A stretch of 64,000 bases of DNA, taken from contig NTXX01000001.1 of NCBI GenBank assembly GCA_002559145.1, positions 62,001 through 126,000 on the forward strand, written 5' to 3'. Below the pieces are notes generated by a model that worked only from the letters and a program-made list of their open reading frames with translations, did not search any database and had not been told where the DNA came from. Made by a program: the position numbers and the translations under genes. Source of the stretch: Bacillus sp. AFS006103 (GTDB lineage: Bacteria; Bacillota; Bacilli; Bacillales; Cytobacillaceae). Each line of letters opens with the position of its first letter. Position 1 is the first letter of the stretch. Positions 36,635 through 46,402 of this stretch are shown here, piece by piece.

Positions 36635-38802
36635 GCATGTTTCTCCTTCTTAATCATTTCCGGGTATTCAATTCTGGAGTGAAAAATCCCCGTTAAGGTC
36701 TCACATAAAGCTTCAGATACGGTTTCAATTTCTCTCATTGTGATATCACAATCATTCAATTGTCCATCTTGAAGACGATCCGCCACAATTTTTTTTACTA
36801 ATGACTCGATTATTTCAGGCGTAGGCTGGGATAATGAACGAACTGCTGCCTCGACACTATCTGCAATACCAACGACAGCAGACTCTTTTGTTTTTGCCTT
36901 TGGACCAGGATAGCGGTAATCCGCTTCCTTTATTTCAGTATCCCCCTGGATCGCCTTATGATAAAAGAATTTTAGCAGGGTTGTTCCGTGATGTTGTTCA
37001 GCAATCTCAATAATTTCTTTAGGCATATGGTATTTCTTTAAAATATTAGAGCCATCTGTGACATGGGCAATAATGATGCTGGCACTTTTTTCCGGTGGCA
37101 GACGATCATGGGGATTTTCAAGATGCATCTGGTTCTCAATATAAAAATTCGGACGACGTGTCTTGCCAATATCATGGTAATAACTCCCAACTCTTGCTAA
37201 AAGTCCATTTGCTCCAATTGCTTCGCATGCAGATTCCGCTAAATTAGCAACCATTACACTATGATGATAGGTACCTGGTGCTTCCATTAATATTTTACGT
37301 AACAGTGGATGGTTTGGGTTTGAAAGCTCAATCAGCCTCATCGTTGACAGGATCCCAAAACTCGCCTCTAAGAAAGGCAGTAAACCAATGGTTAAAACAG
37401 CTGACCCAATCCCTGAAACAAGGGCAGTGATTAAATAATATCCATATTCTACCCCAGAAAATTGTCCATTGGGCAAATACATTAACGCTAAAATCGTTAA
37501 TAGGTTTACGATTGCCGCAAAAGAGCCTGCCTGCAAAATCTTCGAACGCTGATTTTGGTTACTTAGGAATAAAATTCCCGCTAAAGCACTGAATAGAATA
37601 TAAATTCCTTCTGAAAAGTTAAGTGTTCCTGTAACTCCTTCGTTAAATAAAATACTGCCGCATACTGCCATAATAATTGACATAAGAATAGCAAGCTTTT
37701 CATCAATCAAAATCTTAATTAACATTGCCCCTAGTGCTGCAGGGTAAAGATAACCAATTCCCGCAAAAGTAAAAATTTGCAGCATGCTGATTATTTTCAT
37801 AATACAGATTGATAGAATGAAAATAATACCATACAACAGCAAGTCTGTCTGTCTCTTTTCCGGATTGGATTTTATTTGATAAAAATAAAAATAAATCGAA
37901 GATAAAATAATCGATATCAACACCATTAACCCAATAAAAGGCTTAAAGGATCTCTCATTATTTAGGAGGCCAACCAATTTTAACTGTCTAAATATATTTT
38001 GGTTAATTAATTCTCCTTCTTCCACTAGAATTTGACCCTGAAGAATTTTTGCCGGTTCCACGCTCTCTACTGCTTGCTGCCGGAGTTCCTCTGTCGCATT
38101 AGGATCATAAAATTCATTTTGAATCACAGCATATCTGCCGAGTTCAATGACACCATTTCTTAAATTATCATTTAAGGTGGTATATTTTAATTCTTCCTCC
38201 ACTCTTTTTTTGGCATTCTCTACTTCGTCAGCAGAAATCCGCTGGGCCATAACATTATTAATCGCCGTAACAGTTAAATCCTTAGCAATCGATAATTCAT
38301 CATTACTAGCTTGGACTAACGCCATAAAGACCCGATCAGAAAGTCCTTTTGATACATTCGGTGTTAATTTAGCCTTTAACCTAGTCATTTTTTCAGAATC
38401 ACTTGGTTCCTTTTTTTCTGGTTTTTCTTCTGTAGTCAGCTCTTCAAATTTCTTAATTTCTTCATTTATTTCATCATTCACTTCAGTAGCTGCTTGAAAT
38501 ATGGAGCTGATTAAATCCACTCGATTTTGCGTGTATTCCTTTTTTAGGGCATATACATCTTGTACTTGATCGAGAGCATCCTTGCGTTTATTTTCTGTAC
38601 TTTTTTTATCCTCCACTGTCCCAGGGGAACGAATTGTTTTTTCTGCTACAGAAAACAAGCTTATATCCAATTTTTCTGGTTTTACATTACTATACATTGC
38701 TGCAAATAATACGGTACCTAGCATGATAAAAAATAGAACTAGAAAAAAAGTGATGTCTAGCAGCTTACGTATCCGTATGAAGTATTGCTGTAGTTTACCC
38801 AA
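36631..38802 (-). CDS. pgpH: Cyclic-di-AMP phosphodiesterase PgpH (7TM-HD protein)
   Basis: This 723-residue membrane protein hydrolyses c-di-AMP to pApA and so tunes osmolyte and wall control. A first helix (residues 17-37) is followed by a large extracytoplasmic 7TMR-HDED domain (about 40-270), seven helices (about 285-480) and a cytoplasmic HD domain. The catalytic residues are visible in [22 protein letters not shown] and the later HVTDGS and EQHHGT. B. subtilis YqfF/PgpH has the same plan and place upstream of ybeY. Confidence 0.95.
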   Translation of the reverse strand: MGKLQQYFIRIRKLLDITFFLVLFFIMLGTVLFAAMYSNVKPEKLDISLFSVAEKTIRSPGTVEDKKSTENKRKDALDQVQDVYALKKEYTQNRVDLISSIFQAATEVNDEINEEIKKFEELTTEEKPEKKEPSDSEKMTRLKAKLTPNVSKGLSDRVFMALVQASNDELSIAKDLTVTAINNVMAQRISADEVENAKKRVEEELKYTTLNDNLRNGVIELGRYAVIQNEFYDPNATEELRQQAVESVEPAKILQGQILVEEGELINQNIFRQLKLVGLLNNERSFKPFIGLMVLISIILSSIYFYFYQIKSNPEKRQTDLLLYGIIFILSICIMKIISMLQIFTFAGIGYLYPAALGAMLIKILIDEKLAILMSIIMAVCGSILFNEGVTGTLNFSEGIYILFSALAGILFLSNQNQRSKILQAGSFAAIVNLLTILALMYLPNGQFSGVEYGYYLITALVSGIGSAVLTIGLLPFLEASFGILSTMRLIELSNPNHPLLRKILMEAPGTYHHSVMVANLAESACEAIGANGLLARVGSYYHDIGKTRRPNFYIENQMHLENPHDRLPPEKSASIIIAHVTDGSNILKKYHMPKEIIEIAEQHHGTTLLKFFYHKAIQGDTEIKEADYRYPGPKAKTKESAVVGIADSVEAAVRSLSQPTPEIIESLVKKIVADRLQDGQLNDCDITMREIETVSEALCETLTGIFHSRIEYPEMIKKEKHA

Positions 38803-39004
38803 CTATATCCCTCCAACCACGGCCCTTTAAGTGATTCATGAAAAGTCATCTCTCAAAAATTGTCATATTTTCACTGTTCCTGCTTTATGTAAAATGATAA
38901 CAGTTTTTCGAACAAGTTTCACCTTTCTTTAAAAGAAGATTGTTTGAAGTATGTCTTTCCAATGAAAAAGAGGTAAACCACAATAGGTTTACCTCACAGT
39001 TACA

Positions 39005-39973
39005 TTATTGCTGCTCAAGCTTGTTCTCGTAAGCCTCGATAATTCTGCCGACAAGTGGATGGCGAACTACGTCAGTTGTTTCTAAAAAGACAAAGGAAAT
39101 ACCTTTTACATTCTTCAAAATACCTTCGGCTGCAATTAAGCCTGATTTAGCCCCTTTTGGCAAATCAATCTGTGTTTGATCACCCGTAATGACCATTTTG
39201 GACCCAAAGCCAAGCCTTGTCAAAAACATTTTCATTTGGGCATGTGTAGTATTTTGGGCCTCGTCGAGTATTACAAAAGCATCATCTAATGTACGTCCTC
39301 GCATATAAGCAAGCGGGGCAATTTCAATCGTTCCTCGCTCGATTAACCTTTGCGTATGTTCAGCACCAAGCACATCATGCAGAGCATCATATAACGGCCG
39401 TAGATAAGGGTCGACCTTCTCTTTTAAATCACCAGGAAGAAAGCCAAGACTTTCACCAGCCTCAACAGCAGGTCTTGTTAAAAGGATTTTATTTACTTGC
39501 CCGTTTTTGAGAGCACCCACGGCCATGACGACGGCAAGATAAGTTTTCCCTGTCCCTGCAGGACCAATTCCAAATACAAGATCTGTCTTTTTTATGGCCG
39601 TAACATATTCTCTTTGTCCAAGTGTCTTAATCCGAATGGTTTTACCTTTAACATTTTTACCGATTTCTTCATCATACAAATTCACAAAATAATCAAGTGT
39701 CCCGGCATTCGCCATTTGGACCGCGTAGAGGACATCTCTTTGACTAATATTTATTCCCTTTCGAATCACAATCATTAATTTATTCAGGATTTGTCCTGCC
39801 CGATTTACGTTTTCCTCGTCACCTGATAAACTGACAGCTTCACCTCGAGTAATGATCGTAACATCGAGCTCTTGTTCAATTATTTTTAAATTGGAATCAG
39901 AATTCCCCAGCAAACTAATTGCTTCTGCAGGATTTTCAAGTTGTACATTTATGGTAGTTAACTTTTCTGTCAT
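39005..39973 (-). CDS. phoH: PhoH-family ATPase
   Basis: This 322-residue cytoplasmic P-loop protein has Walker A GPAGTGKTYLA near residue 133 and Walker B FVILDEAQNTT. A small RNA-binding-like domain precedes it. PhoH members are linked to RNA metabolism and ribosome processing (often next to ybeY), but the exact activity is unsettled. The start ATG overlaps yqfD by four bases. About 200 bases separate it from pgpH. Confidence 0.93.
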   Translation of the reverse strand: MTEKLTTINVQLENPAEAISLLGNSDSNLKIIEQELDVTIITRGEAVSLSGDEENVNRAGQILNKLMIVIRKGINISQRDVLYAVQMANAGTLDYFVNLYDEEIGKNVKGKTIRIKTLGQREYVTAIKKTDLVFGIGPAGTGKTYLAVVMAVGALKNGQVNKILLTRPAVEAGESLGFLPGDLKEKVDPYLRPLYDALHDVLGAEHTQRLIERGTIEIAPLAYMRGRTLDDAFVILDEAQNTTHAQMKMFLTRLGFGSKMVITGDQTQIDLPKGAKSGLIAAEGILKNVKGISFVFLETTDVVRHPLVGRIIEAYENKLEQQ

Positions 39974-41163
39974 TCACTGGTCTCCCCTGAAATCGGTTGT
40001 CCGACTGCAATATTTTCAATTACCTTAAAATGAATATCCAGTATAACTTTACCATTCTTAATTGCTTTGTGTAAAATTTTTTCATCTTTTATAATAGCAT
40101 CTTCATCTAAGCGTCCTTTTATTTGTTTTTTTGCTAATTCAATCGCAATTTTTTGGGCGTCTTTATTTGAATAGGTACGCTGGACTTCTTCTCGTTCTCG
40201 AAGTGTCTTATTGAGATATGAAATTGGCAATTCCCACTTCAAGAAATGAATCTTGTGAACATTCTCTTCTGTTTCATAGTTATTAAATTCCGGTTTACCA
40301 AAGCCCCACACAGGAAGTTCATAATTACCAAGTAAGATAAAATGCTTTACTTTTTCTTTACCGCTAAAAACTTTAAAATTGGTTACTAACGGAAGCTCCA
40401 CATGACTTTTATACCAAGTTTCACCCCATACTTCTCCTTTGGCAGCAACCAATTCTGGATTATCCTCTTGTCCAAATGCACCCGAAACAAGTAATTGTCC
40501 CGGTTCTACATGATCATTTATATCCACCACTTTTTGGCCATTTTCAATATACATATTGACAATGATTGCTTTCTTTTTGGCGATTAGGTTCCTCGGTGAT
40601 AATTGCTTTGGCTTTTGCGGCTCATTTTTTTCAACCACTTGAAAATGGAAGGTTGTCCCCTTTAATTCCACTCCAACCCAAGTCAATTCACCGACATTAT
40701 TAGTCAGTTTCCTTTGAATTCCTTCCACATTATCTACAAAAAATTGCAATTTCCCTATTTTCACACCCATCTTGTCCAATTCTTTGCGAATCTGATACTC
40801 TGTTGCTGGTTTTGCCCCTTTTATTTCAATTCCCCAAATAACATTGGATAGGAATATTAAGATTAACAGGAAAATTCCTGCTCCTCCCAAAAAGCCACTA
40901 TTTTTAATGGCTCTCTTTAGTAAAAAAGGCACCCCGCTCTTTCGTAAAAAGGTTATGGTGCAATCACTTTTACGTGCATAATACCTGATGTTCTTGGCAT
41001 CCGTGAGCCTCATCTTAAATGTAATCGTTTCAGTCCCATGCCGTTTGACATTCCAAATATGAAGACCATTCCTAGTCAGAACGTTTAAAAAACGTTCTGT
41101 ACCCTTTCCTGATACTTTAACAGTTACCCTGCCATAAAAAAATTCGATCCACTGGTTATTCAT
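39970..41163 (-). CDS. yqfD: Sporulation protein YqfD
   Basis: This 397-residue membrane protein has a cytoplasmic N-terminal domain (about residues 1-88), one helix (about 92-111) and a long extracytoplasmic part with GVELKGTTFHFQVVEKNEP. It is expressed in the mother cell under SigE in B. subtilis; its mechanism is not well defined. It overlaps yqfC and phoH by four bases on each side, giving a coupled yqfC-yqfD-phoH unit. Confidence 0.92.
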   Translation of the reverse strand: MNNQWIEFFYGRVTVKVSGKGTERFLNVLTRNGLHIWNVKRHGTETITFKMRLTDAKNIRYYARKSDCTITFLRKSGVPFLLKRAIKNSGFLGGAGIFLLILIFLSNVIWGIEIKGAKPATEYQIRKELDKMGVKIGKLQFFVDNVEGIQRKLTNNVGELTWVGVELKGTTFHFQVVEKNEPQKPKQLSPRNLIAKKKAIIVNMYIENGQKVVDINDHVEPGQLLVSGAFGQEDNPELVAAKGEVWGETWYKSHVELPLVTNFKVFSGKEKVKHFILLGNYELPVWGFGKPEFNNYETEENVHKIHFLKWELPISYLNKTLREREEVQRTYSNKDAQKIAIELAKKQIKGRLDEDAIIKDEKILHKAIKNGKVILDIHFKVIENIAVGQPISGETSE

Positions 41164-41462
41164 TTTTCTCCTCCCGGATTATCACTTATATAAATGACCT
41201 GATCAATTTTCCCTTCCAGCAAAATTTCTTCAGGTAAAATCGTTTTAATGACAAACGATTTACCTTTTATTAATAACTGCCCTTGCTTTAATAGCAGTCG
41301 GAGTTCTTTATCAGTAAATACAAGTAAACCTCGATGGTTCTCTATATATACATGGATTTGCCCAATCATCGTAATGCGGGGTAAATCCATCATGACATCT
41401 TGAGGAAGATCCATTTTATTAGCCATCCAGTTACGAACCCGCCCGGCCCATTTTTTCGCCAT
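41160..41462 (-). CDS. yqfC: Sporulation protein YqfC
   Basis: This 100-residue protein of the YabP/YqfC family starts MAKKWAGRVRNWMANKMDLP and has the family core LPRITMIGQIHVYIENHRGL. In B. subtilis it is a SigE-dependent sporulation gene paired with yqfD. ATG at 41462 is chosen because AAAGGGGG lies upstream at 10 bases; an upstream in-frame ATG at 41483 overlaps that site. The ribosome-binding site is itself the 3' arm of a stable hairpin, which is unusual. Confidence 0.9.
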   Translation of the reverse strand: MAKKWAGRVRNWMANKMDLPQDVMMDLPRITMIGQIHVYIENHRGLLVFTDKELRLLLKQGQLLIKGKSFVIKTILPEEILLEGKIDQVIYISDNPGGEK

Positions 41463-41511
41463 AAAAAAAGAACCCCCTTTCATCTCATATTTATGAAACG
41501 AAGGGAGGTTC
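41463..41511 (-). terminator. Terminator-like hairpin overlapping the yqfC ribosome-binding site
   Basis: On the minus strand GAACCTCCCTT pairs with AAGGGGGTTC (one G-U pair) and is followed by seven T residues and then the yqfC ATG. The same 3' arm contains the yqfC AAAGGGGG. The structure can end the floA operon and hide the yqfC start at the same time. Confidence 0.75.
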
Positions 41512-41549
41512 TAGCACATCTTTTTCTATTTAGCTATCTTGATTTATAT

Positions 41550-41987
41550 CTAACCTTTTCTTGCGAAAAAGGGTTTTTTGGAACGCGGCTCACCCAGAAT
41601 TTCTGACCAAACTATACCATTAATGAGCGTTTTTTCATCCGGATAAAGAGAAACGATTTCTCCTTCCTCTGCCCCGGACTTCACTTCTACTTTATCTATC
41701 CTTTGCTGGGCTACGGACATTCCAATCCGTTTCACCTCAGACTCTTGTTTCAACTGCATGTATTTATTTTCGAGCTTTTCTTGATGATCCAATGGTATAT
41801 TCTTTGATTTTAAGGTGCTAGATGTTGGAATTTCGTCATGATTAAGTTGTTTTTTAACTAGCGTCCGAATTTCCTCAAAAGTCTCCATTGAAAATGTTTT
41901 ATTTCTAGATTGTCCTGTCTTATCTTTTGCACTTCGGAAGATAACAGAAACTATGCCGATGATAATCATAAATACTACTGTTTCCAA
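41550..41987 (-). CDS. Hypothetical protein, possibly YqfB-like
   Basis: This 145-residue protein has a single short N-terminal helix (residues 3-17), then a polar, Lys/Glu-rich region (18-115) and a C-terminal segment TLINGIVWSEILGEPRSKKP. The helix followed by a soluble tail suggests a membrane-tethered cytoplasmic protein. It lies 34 bases after floA, at the position of B. subtilis yqfB, but I cannot confirm homology. Functionally it may belong with the FloA membrane domain cluster; this is an inference from position only. Confidence 0.7.
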   Translation of the reverse strand: METVVFMIIIGIVSVIFRSAKDKTGQSRNKTFSMETFEEIRTLVKKQLNHDEIPTSSTLKSKNIPLDHQEKLENKYMQLKQESEVKRIGMSVAQQRIDKVEVKSGAEEGEIVSLYPDEKTLINGIVWSEILGEPRSKKPFFARKG

Positions 41988-42020
41988 AAATCACCACCCC
42001 TTTATTTTCCCAAAGCGGGT

Positions 42021-43013
42021 TTATTGTCCGTCTTTTTTATCTCCCGTTATCTTACCAATTGAACCTCTCATTTCAGTATCTGCTGAAATATTTTTAAAGT
42101 TCATATAGTCCATAACGCCAATATTCCCTGTTTTAAGAGCTTCAGCCATTGCAAGCGGTACTTGAGCTTCTGCTTCCACGACCTTTGCTCTCATCTCCTG
42201 TACCTTTGCCTTCATTTCCTGCTCTGTAGCAACAGCCATTGCCCTACGCTCTTCTGCTTTTGCTTGGGCAATTTTCTTATCGGCTTCCGCTTGCTCCGTT
42301 TGTAGCTCGGCACCGATGTTTCTACCTAAATCGACATCGGCAATATCAATCGATAGAATTTCAAAAGCGGTACCAGCATCTAATCCTTTGGCTAAGACAG
42401 TTTGCGAAATCAGTTCAGGGTTCTCGAGTACCTTACTATGGTCAAGTGAGGAACCAATCGTCGATATGACCCCTTCACCTACACGAGCGACAACAGTATC
42501 TTCACCCGCACCTCCGACAAGGCGGTCGATATTAGCACGGACCGTTATTCTCGCTTTAGCCTTAACTTCAATCCCATTCATAGCCACACCTGCAATAAAT
42601 GGAGTTTCAATCACCTTTGGATTTACACTCATTTGGACGGCTTCTAAAACGTCACGCCCGGCTAAGTCAATGGCTGCACAACGTTCAAACGATAATTCAA
42701 TATTTGCCCGATGTGCAGCAATTAGGGCATTAACTACTCTATCGACATTACCGCCGGCAAGGTAATGGCTTTCCAGTTGATTAGTGGTAACGTTTAAACC
42801 AGCTTTATGGGCCTTTATAAGTGGGTTAACCACTCTGCTTGGTGTTACCCTCCTAAGTCTCATCCCAACTAATGTGAAGATACTTATACGGACTCCTGCA
42901 GCTAGAGCAGAAATCCACAACATGACAGGTACAAAGGATAATAAAATCCCTAATAAGATTAAAGCTACAATTACAACTGCAATGATAAAAATGGTACCAG
43001 ATCCTACAATCAT
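42021..43013 (-). CDS. floA: Flotillin-like protein FloA
   Basis: This 330-residue scaffold of functional membrane microdomains has an N-terminal hydrophobic segment (about residues 3-45) that inserts in the membrane, a PHB/SPFH-like domain (about 60-230) and an Ala/Glu/Lys-rich coiled coil ([20 protein letters not shown]). Length matches B. subtilis YqfA. It follows the nfeD gene by 20 bases, a usual pairing in which NfeD and flotillin act together. Confidence 0.95.
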   Translation of the reverse strand: MIVGSGTIFIIAVVIVALILLGILLSFVPVMLWISALAAGVRISIFTLVGMRLRRVTPSRVVNPLIKAHKAGLNVTTNQLESHYLAGGNVDRVVNALIAAHRANIELSFERCAAIDLAGRDVLEAVQMSVNPKVIETPFIAGVAMNGIEVKAKARITVRANIDRLVGGAGEDTVVARVGEGVISTIGSSLDHSKVLENPELISQTVLAKGLDAGTAFEILSIDIADVDLGRNIGAELQTEQAEADKKIAQAKAEERRAMAVATEQEMKAKVQEMRAKVVEAEAQVPLAMAEALKTGNIGVMDYMNFKNISADTEMRGSIGKITGDKKDGQ

Positions 43014-43033
43014 TTTCTAACCCCCTTCATTTC

Positions 43034-43666
43034 TTATACCTCTCTAACAACAATGCGTGCTCCTTCAACTTTAATGACTTTAACGGCAGCATTCTGCTCA
43101 ATAAAGCCGCCTTCACTTACTACATCAACTCTTTCACTGTTAATAATAACTGTTCCAGCTGGTCGCAAAATGGTGAGGGCAATCCCTTCTTTTCCCATCA
43201 AATCAATACGATTAATATTGGATACATATCCATCTTCTTTTTTAGCTGAATCAAATAGAACCATTTTATTAAATAAAATAAGCTTTTTGTCAAAAACCTT
43301 GATCATCATAAAGAATACAATTACGGATAAGAATATGGCGATTAAGATAGAAACCCCGATTTGAATGGCATCTTCGCCTGCTAAAAAAAGACTTAATATT
43401 AATGCAGCAACACCCAGGGTGCCGGAAATTGCCCCGGGTAAAAAGAATTCAAGGAAAATAAGGAGTAATCCTGCAACAAATAATACTAAAGTGCCATAAC
43501 CCGCAAGCCCTGCTTGAAAATGCCCATAAAAGAATAAAATGAGCGCAAACACACCGATAAACCCTGCCACACCGAATTTAGATGAAAAAAGCTCTAATAC
43601 AATACCGATTCCCGCAATCGATAATAATACGGTTACAACAATTGGGTCAGTAAGAAATTCTGTCAT
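43034..43666 (-). CDS. yqeZ: NfeD-family membrane protein, short form without protease domain
   Basis: This 210-residue protein has four to five hydrophobic helices (about residues 8-125) and a C-terminal OB-fold domain (about 145-210, GKEGIALTILRPAGTVIINS) typical of NfeD. B. subtilis YqeZ at this position also carries an N-terminal ClpP-like serine protease domain, which is absent here. It starts MTEFLTDPIVVTVLLSIAGI with a good ribosome-binding site, so the short form looks genuine rather than truncated. Confidence 0.88.
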   Translation of the reverse strand: MTEFLTDPIVVTVLLSIAGIGIVLELFSSKFGVAGFIGVFALILFFYGHFQAGLAGYGTLVLFVAGLLLIFLEFFLPGAISGTLGVAALILSLFLAGEDAIQIGVSILIAIFLSVIVFFMMIKVFDKKLILFNKMVLFDSAKKEDGYVSNINRIDLMGKEGIALTILRPAGTVIINSERVDVVSEGGFIEQNAAVKVIKVEGARIVVREV

Positions 43667-43740
43667 TCGAGAGCCCCCTTTCGTTCTTTAGCTTCGACTA
43701 TAATTATTACGTATGAAAATCAATTAAGTTTCATTTATAA

Positions 43741-43778
43741 AATAAAAAGACCACAAGCCAAAGGCCTGCAGTCTTTAC
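43741..43778 (-). terminator. Intrinsic terminator of rpsU-yqeY
   Basis: A 13-bp stem AAGACTGCAGGCC/GGCTTGTGGTCTT with G-U pairs and loop TTT is followed by TTTTTATTTT on the minus strand. Confidence 0.82.
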
Positions 43779-43787
43779 GTCAGAATA

Positions 43788-44234
43788 CTATGAAAGGTGT
43801 TGTTGTACAAGTTTATTTACAAGTGCCCCATCTGCTTTACCCTTTACTTTAGGTATAATGGCAGACATCACTTTTCCCATTTCTGCTTTTGATTTTGCGC
43901 CGACTTCAGAAATTGTTTCTTTTACAACCTCTGCCAGTTCCTCTTCAGAAAGCTGTTTTGGCATATACAATTCAACAATAGCCAACTCCGTGCGCAACTT
44001 ATCAACTAGGTCTTCACGACCAGCTTTACCAAATTCATGGAGGGAGTCTTTGCGTTGTTTTACTTCGCGAGAAAGGATTGTTAACTCAACATCCTCAGTA
44101 AGCTCTTTAGTACCGAGCTTAATAGCTTCATTTTGCAAAGAAGCTTTCACCATCCGAATGACTGAGAGTTTGTCTTTTTCCTTGTTTCTCATCGCTTGTT
44201 TCATATCATTGTTCAAACGCTCGAGAAGACTCAT
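43788..44234 (-). CDS. yqeY: GatB/YqeY domain protein
   Basis: This 148-residue, helical protein is related to the C-terminal tRNA-binding domain of the amidotransferase subunit GatB. It begins [20 protein letters not shown] and ends [20 protein letters not shown], as expected. Its role in the cell is not settled. It follows rpsU by 15 bases, as in B. subtilis. Confidence 0.93.
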   Translation of the reverse strand: MSLLERLNNDMKQAMRNKEKDKLSVIRMVKASLQNEAIKLGTKELTEDVELTILSREVKQRKDSLHEFGKAGREDLVDKLRTELAIVELYMPKQLSEEELAEVVKETISEVGAKSKAEMGKVMSAIIPKVKGKADGALVNKLVQQHLS

Positions 44235-44249
44235 GTATTACACCCTCTC

Positions 44250-44423
44250 TTAAAACTTACGTTTTCTAGCTGCTTCAGACTTTTTCTTACGTTTTACACT
44301 TGGCTTTTCATAGAATTCGCGCTTTCTTGCCTCTTGCAAAGTACCAGTTTTTGATACTGTACGTTTGAAGCGACGAAGAGCATCTTCAAGCGATTCGTTT
44401 TTACGAACGACGGTTTTAGACAT
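44250..44423 (-). CDS. rpsU: 30S ribosomal protein S21
   Basis: This 57-residue S21 begins [20 protein letters not shown] and is strongly basic ([18 protein letters not shown] tail). It sits near the anti-Shine-Dalgarno end of 16S rRNA. ATG at 44423 follows GGAGGGAGGG; the frame is open eight codons further. First gene of rpsU-yqeY, with a strong promoter upstream. Confidence 0.97.
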   Translation of the reverse strand: MSKTVVRKNESLEDALRRFKRTVSKTGTLQEARKREFYEKPSVKRKKKSEAARKRKF

Positions 44424-44479
44424 TCTCTTTCCCTCCCTCCGAAACACAACACACTAACATTCAATCCATGTACCTTGCA

Positions 44480-44508
44480 ATTATAATATAACCTTGATAC
44501 AAGGTCAA
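44480..44508 (-). promoter_or_regulatory. SigA promoter of rpsU
   Basis: On the minus strand TTGACC (44503-44508), a 17-base spacer and TATAAT (44480-44485) lie 57 bases upstream of the rpsU start. Confidence 0.8.
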
Positions 44509-44641
44509 CTGAAATTCACAGTGATATTCCAAGCAATTTATTTTTTTATTCATTCAAACGATGACTTGTCTTTATTTACCTTAAAACTGGCATGTCCCTC
44601 TTCGTCGTACCATACAATGAAACGAGGGGGGGCTATATATA

Positions 44642-45580
44642 ATGCTTTACATACTATTATTTGTTCTTTGCATTTTATTATTTATTTTTGGGATGACCAT
44701 AATTAGATTTGCCCTGTTTAATTTATCTGCAAATAAATTAAAGGGTTGGTTAATTAAATTGACTAGTACTCCCTTAAAAGGGATGCTGACAGGGACATTC
44801 ATCACTACACTCCTGCAGAGCAGTACCGCAGTAATGGTAATTACGATTGGATTAATTTCAGCAAGAATAATGACGTTCCCGCAGTCTATTGGAATTATAC
44901 TTGGCACAAATATTGGAACTACTTTTAAAACAGAATTAATTACATTTAATATTGATAAAGTCCTCGTTCCCTTCGCAATTTGTGGAGCCCTGCTTATTTT
45001 ATTTAAAAATAAAAAAGCGAGAAGTATTGGGATGCTGCTGTTTGGAATCTCCTCAGTTTTTGCCGCTATGAAAGGATTCGAGATGCTGGCAGTCCCGTTA
45101 ACTTCGATGAATTTTATCAATAATTTTATTCTTTCCATTAATGATCAACTTCTTTTAAGCCTATTAACTGGTACAATCATGACAGCCATTATCCAATCGA
45201 GCACGGCAATGACTGGAATTGCCATGAGCTTTCTATTAACTGGTTCCTTGCAACTTGATGCGGGTATCGCAATTGTCCTTGGTGCAAATATTGGTACATG
45301 TATCACCGCCCTAATTGCTTCCATTGGCGGCGGAAAAGAATCGAGACTAGCAGCATTTGCCCACGTTTGGCTTAATGTTTTTGGTGTATTGCTATTTATC
45401 CCGCTCATTCCAACACTTACAGACAATGCCTCCCTGCTTGCAGATACAAAAAATGTCCAATTAGCCCATATAAGTGTCATTTTTAATGTTGCCACCTCTA
45501 TAATCGTCTTACCTTTTGCAACGAAATTTGGAAAAATGATTTTATTTTTACATGATAGAAAACCAAAAAAGACCACGTAA
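44642..45580 (+). CDS. yqeW: Na/Pi cotransporter family protein
   Basis: This 312-residue membrane protein has about eight hydrophobic helices in two inverted halves, each with the Na/Pi-cotransporter QSSTA motif (LLQSSTAVMVIT near residue 58 and IIQSSTAMTGIA near 183). Each is followed by GTNIGTT or GANIGTC. It probably couples sodium to phosphate movement, though the direction and ion are inferred from the family. It lacks the cytoplasmic PhoU-like tail of longer members. GAGGGGGG precedes the ATG. Confidence 0.88.
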   Translation: MLYILLFVLCILLFIFGMTIIRFALFNLSANKLKGWLIKLTSTPLKGMLTGTFITTLLQSSTAVMVITIGLISARIMTFPQSIGIILGTNIGTTFKTELITFNIDKVLVPFAICGALLILFKNKKARSIGMLLFGISSVFAAMKGFEMLAVPLTSMNFINNFILSINDQLLLSLLTGTIMTAIIQSSTAMTGIAMSFLLTGSLQLDAGIAIVLGANIGTCITALIASIGGGKESRLAAFAHVWLNVFGVLLFIPLIPTLTDNASLLADTKNVQLAHISVIFNVATSIIVLPFATKFGKMILFLHDRKPKKTT

Positions 45581-45605
45581 AAAGACGGCATTTAGCCGTC
45601 TTATC
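45580..45605. terminator. Terminator between yqeW and deoC
   Basis: The stem AAGACGGC/GCCGTCTT with loop ATTTA has TTTTT on the minus-strand side, so it ends deoC best and may also slow transcription from yqeW. Confidence 0.78.
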
Positions 45606-46280
45606 TTAATAATTTGAAGTGACTGTCTGACCGTTGACGATGGCAATACTGGAGCTTGCCCCAATTCTTGTCGCTCCAGCTTCAATCATTTTTTGAACAT
45701 CCTCTGTACTTCTAACCCCGCCGGAAGCTTTAACACCCAAGTCAGGACCGACAGTTTGCCTCATTAAAGCAATATCTTCCGCCGTCGCTCCACCAGTAGA
45801 AAATCCTGTGGATGTCTTCACAAAATCCGCTCCTGCCTTTACGGAAAGTTTACAGGCGCGAATCTTTTCTTCTTTGTTTAACAAACTTGTTTCGATAATT
45901 ACCTTCGTATGTGCTTTGCCCTTGGCAGCCTCTACAACCGCCCGGATATCTTTTTCCACCAATTCATCGTTATGATCCTTTAATGCTCCAATATTAATAA
46001 CCATATCCACTTCATCGGCGCCATGATCAATAGCGTTTTTCGTTTCAAACGCTTTGGTTTCAGAGGTAGTTGTCCCTAATGGGAATCCTATTACGGTACA
46101 AACCATTACATCACTGCCCTGCAGCAGTTCTTTAGCGGTACTTACCCATGTTGGATTTACACACACCGAAGCAAATTTATATTCTATTGCCTCTTGGCAC
46201 AATGATTCAATTTGCTGCCTTGTTGCTTCCGGCTTTAGTAAGGTGTGGTCAATCATTGCAGCAATATTTGTAGTAGCCAT
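45606..46280 (-). CDS. deoC: Deoxyribose-phosphate aldolase
   Basis: This 224-residue class I aldolase splits 2-deoxyribose-5-phosphate to glyceraldehyde-3-phosphate and acetaldehyde in nucleoside catabolism. The Schiff-base Lys lies in [16 protein letters not shown], with the proton-relay residues in VDMVINIG and [17 protein letters not shown] before ATG at 46280 decides the start over an upstream in-frame ATG. In B. subtilis deoC is in dra-nupC-pdp, so its place here is different. It is monocistronic. Confidence 0.95.
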   Translation of the reverse strand: MATTNIAAMIDHTLLKPEATRQQIESLCQEAIEYKFASVCVNPTWVSTAKELLQGSDVMVCTVIGFPLGTTTSETKAFETKNAIDHGADEVDMVINIGALKDHNDELVEKDIRAVVEAAKGKAHTKVIIETSLLNKEEKIRACKLSVKAGADFVKTSTGFSTGGATAEDIALMRQTVGPDLGVKASGGVRSTEDVQKMIEAGATRIGASSSIAIVNGQTVTSNY

Positions 46281-46375
46281 AAACTTGCTCCCTTCGAATT
46301 CCATTCGATTTTAAAAAAAGCTCCAGAGTGGATTAGAAAGAAATTTGCTGCTGACAATAGTTTATCCTAAATACG

Positions 46376-46402
46376 ATAAAAAAAAGGACCTAAATGGTCC
46401 TT
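46376..46402 (-). terminator. Intrinsic terminator of mtaB
   Basis: The stem AAGGACC/GGTCCTT with loop ATTTA followed by eight T residues lies at the mtaB stop. Confidence 0.85.
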
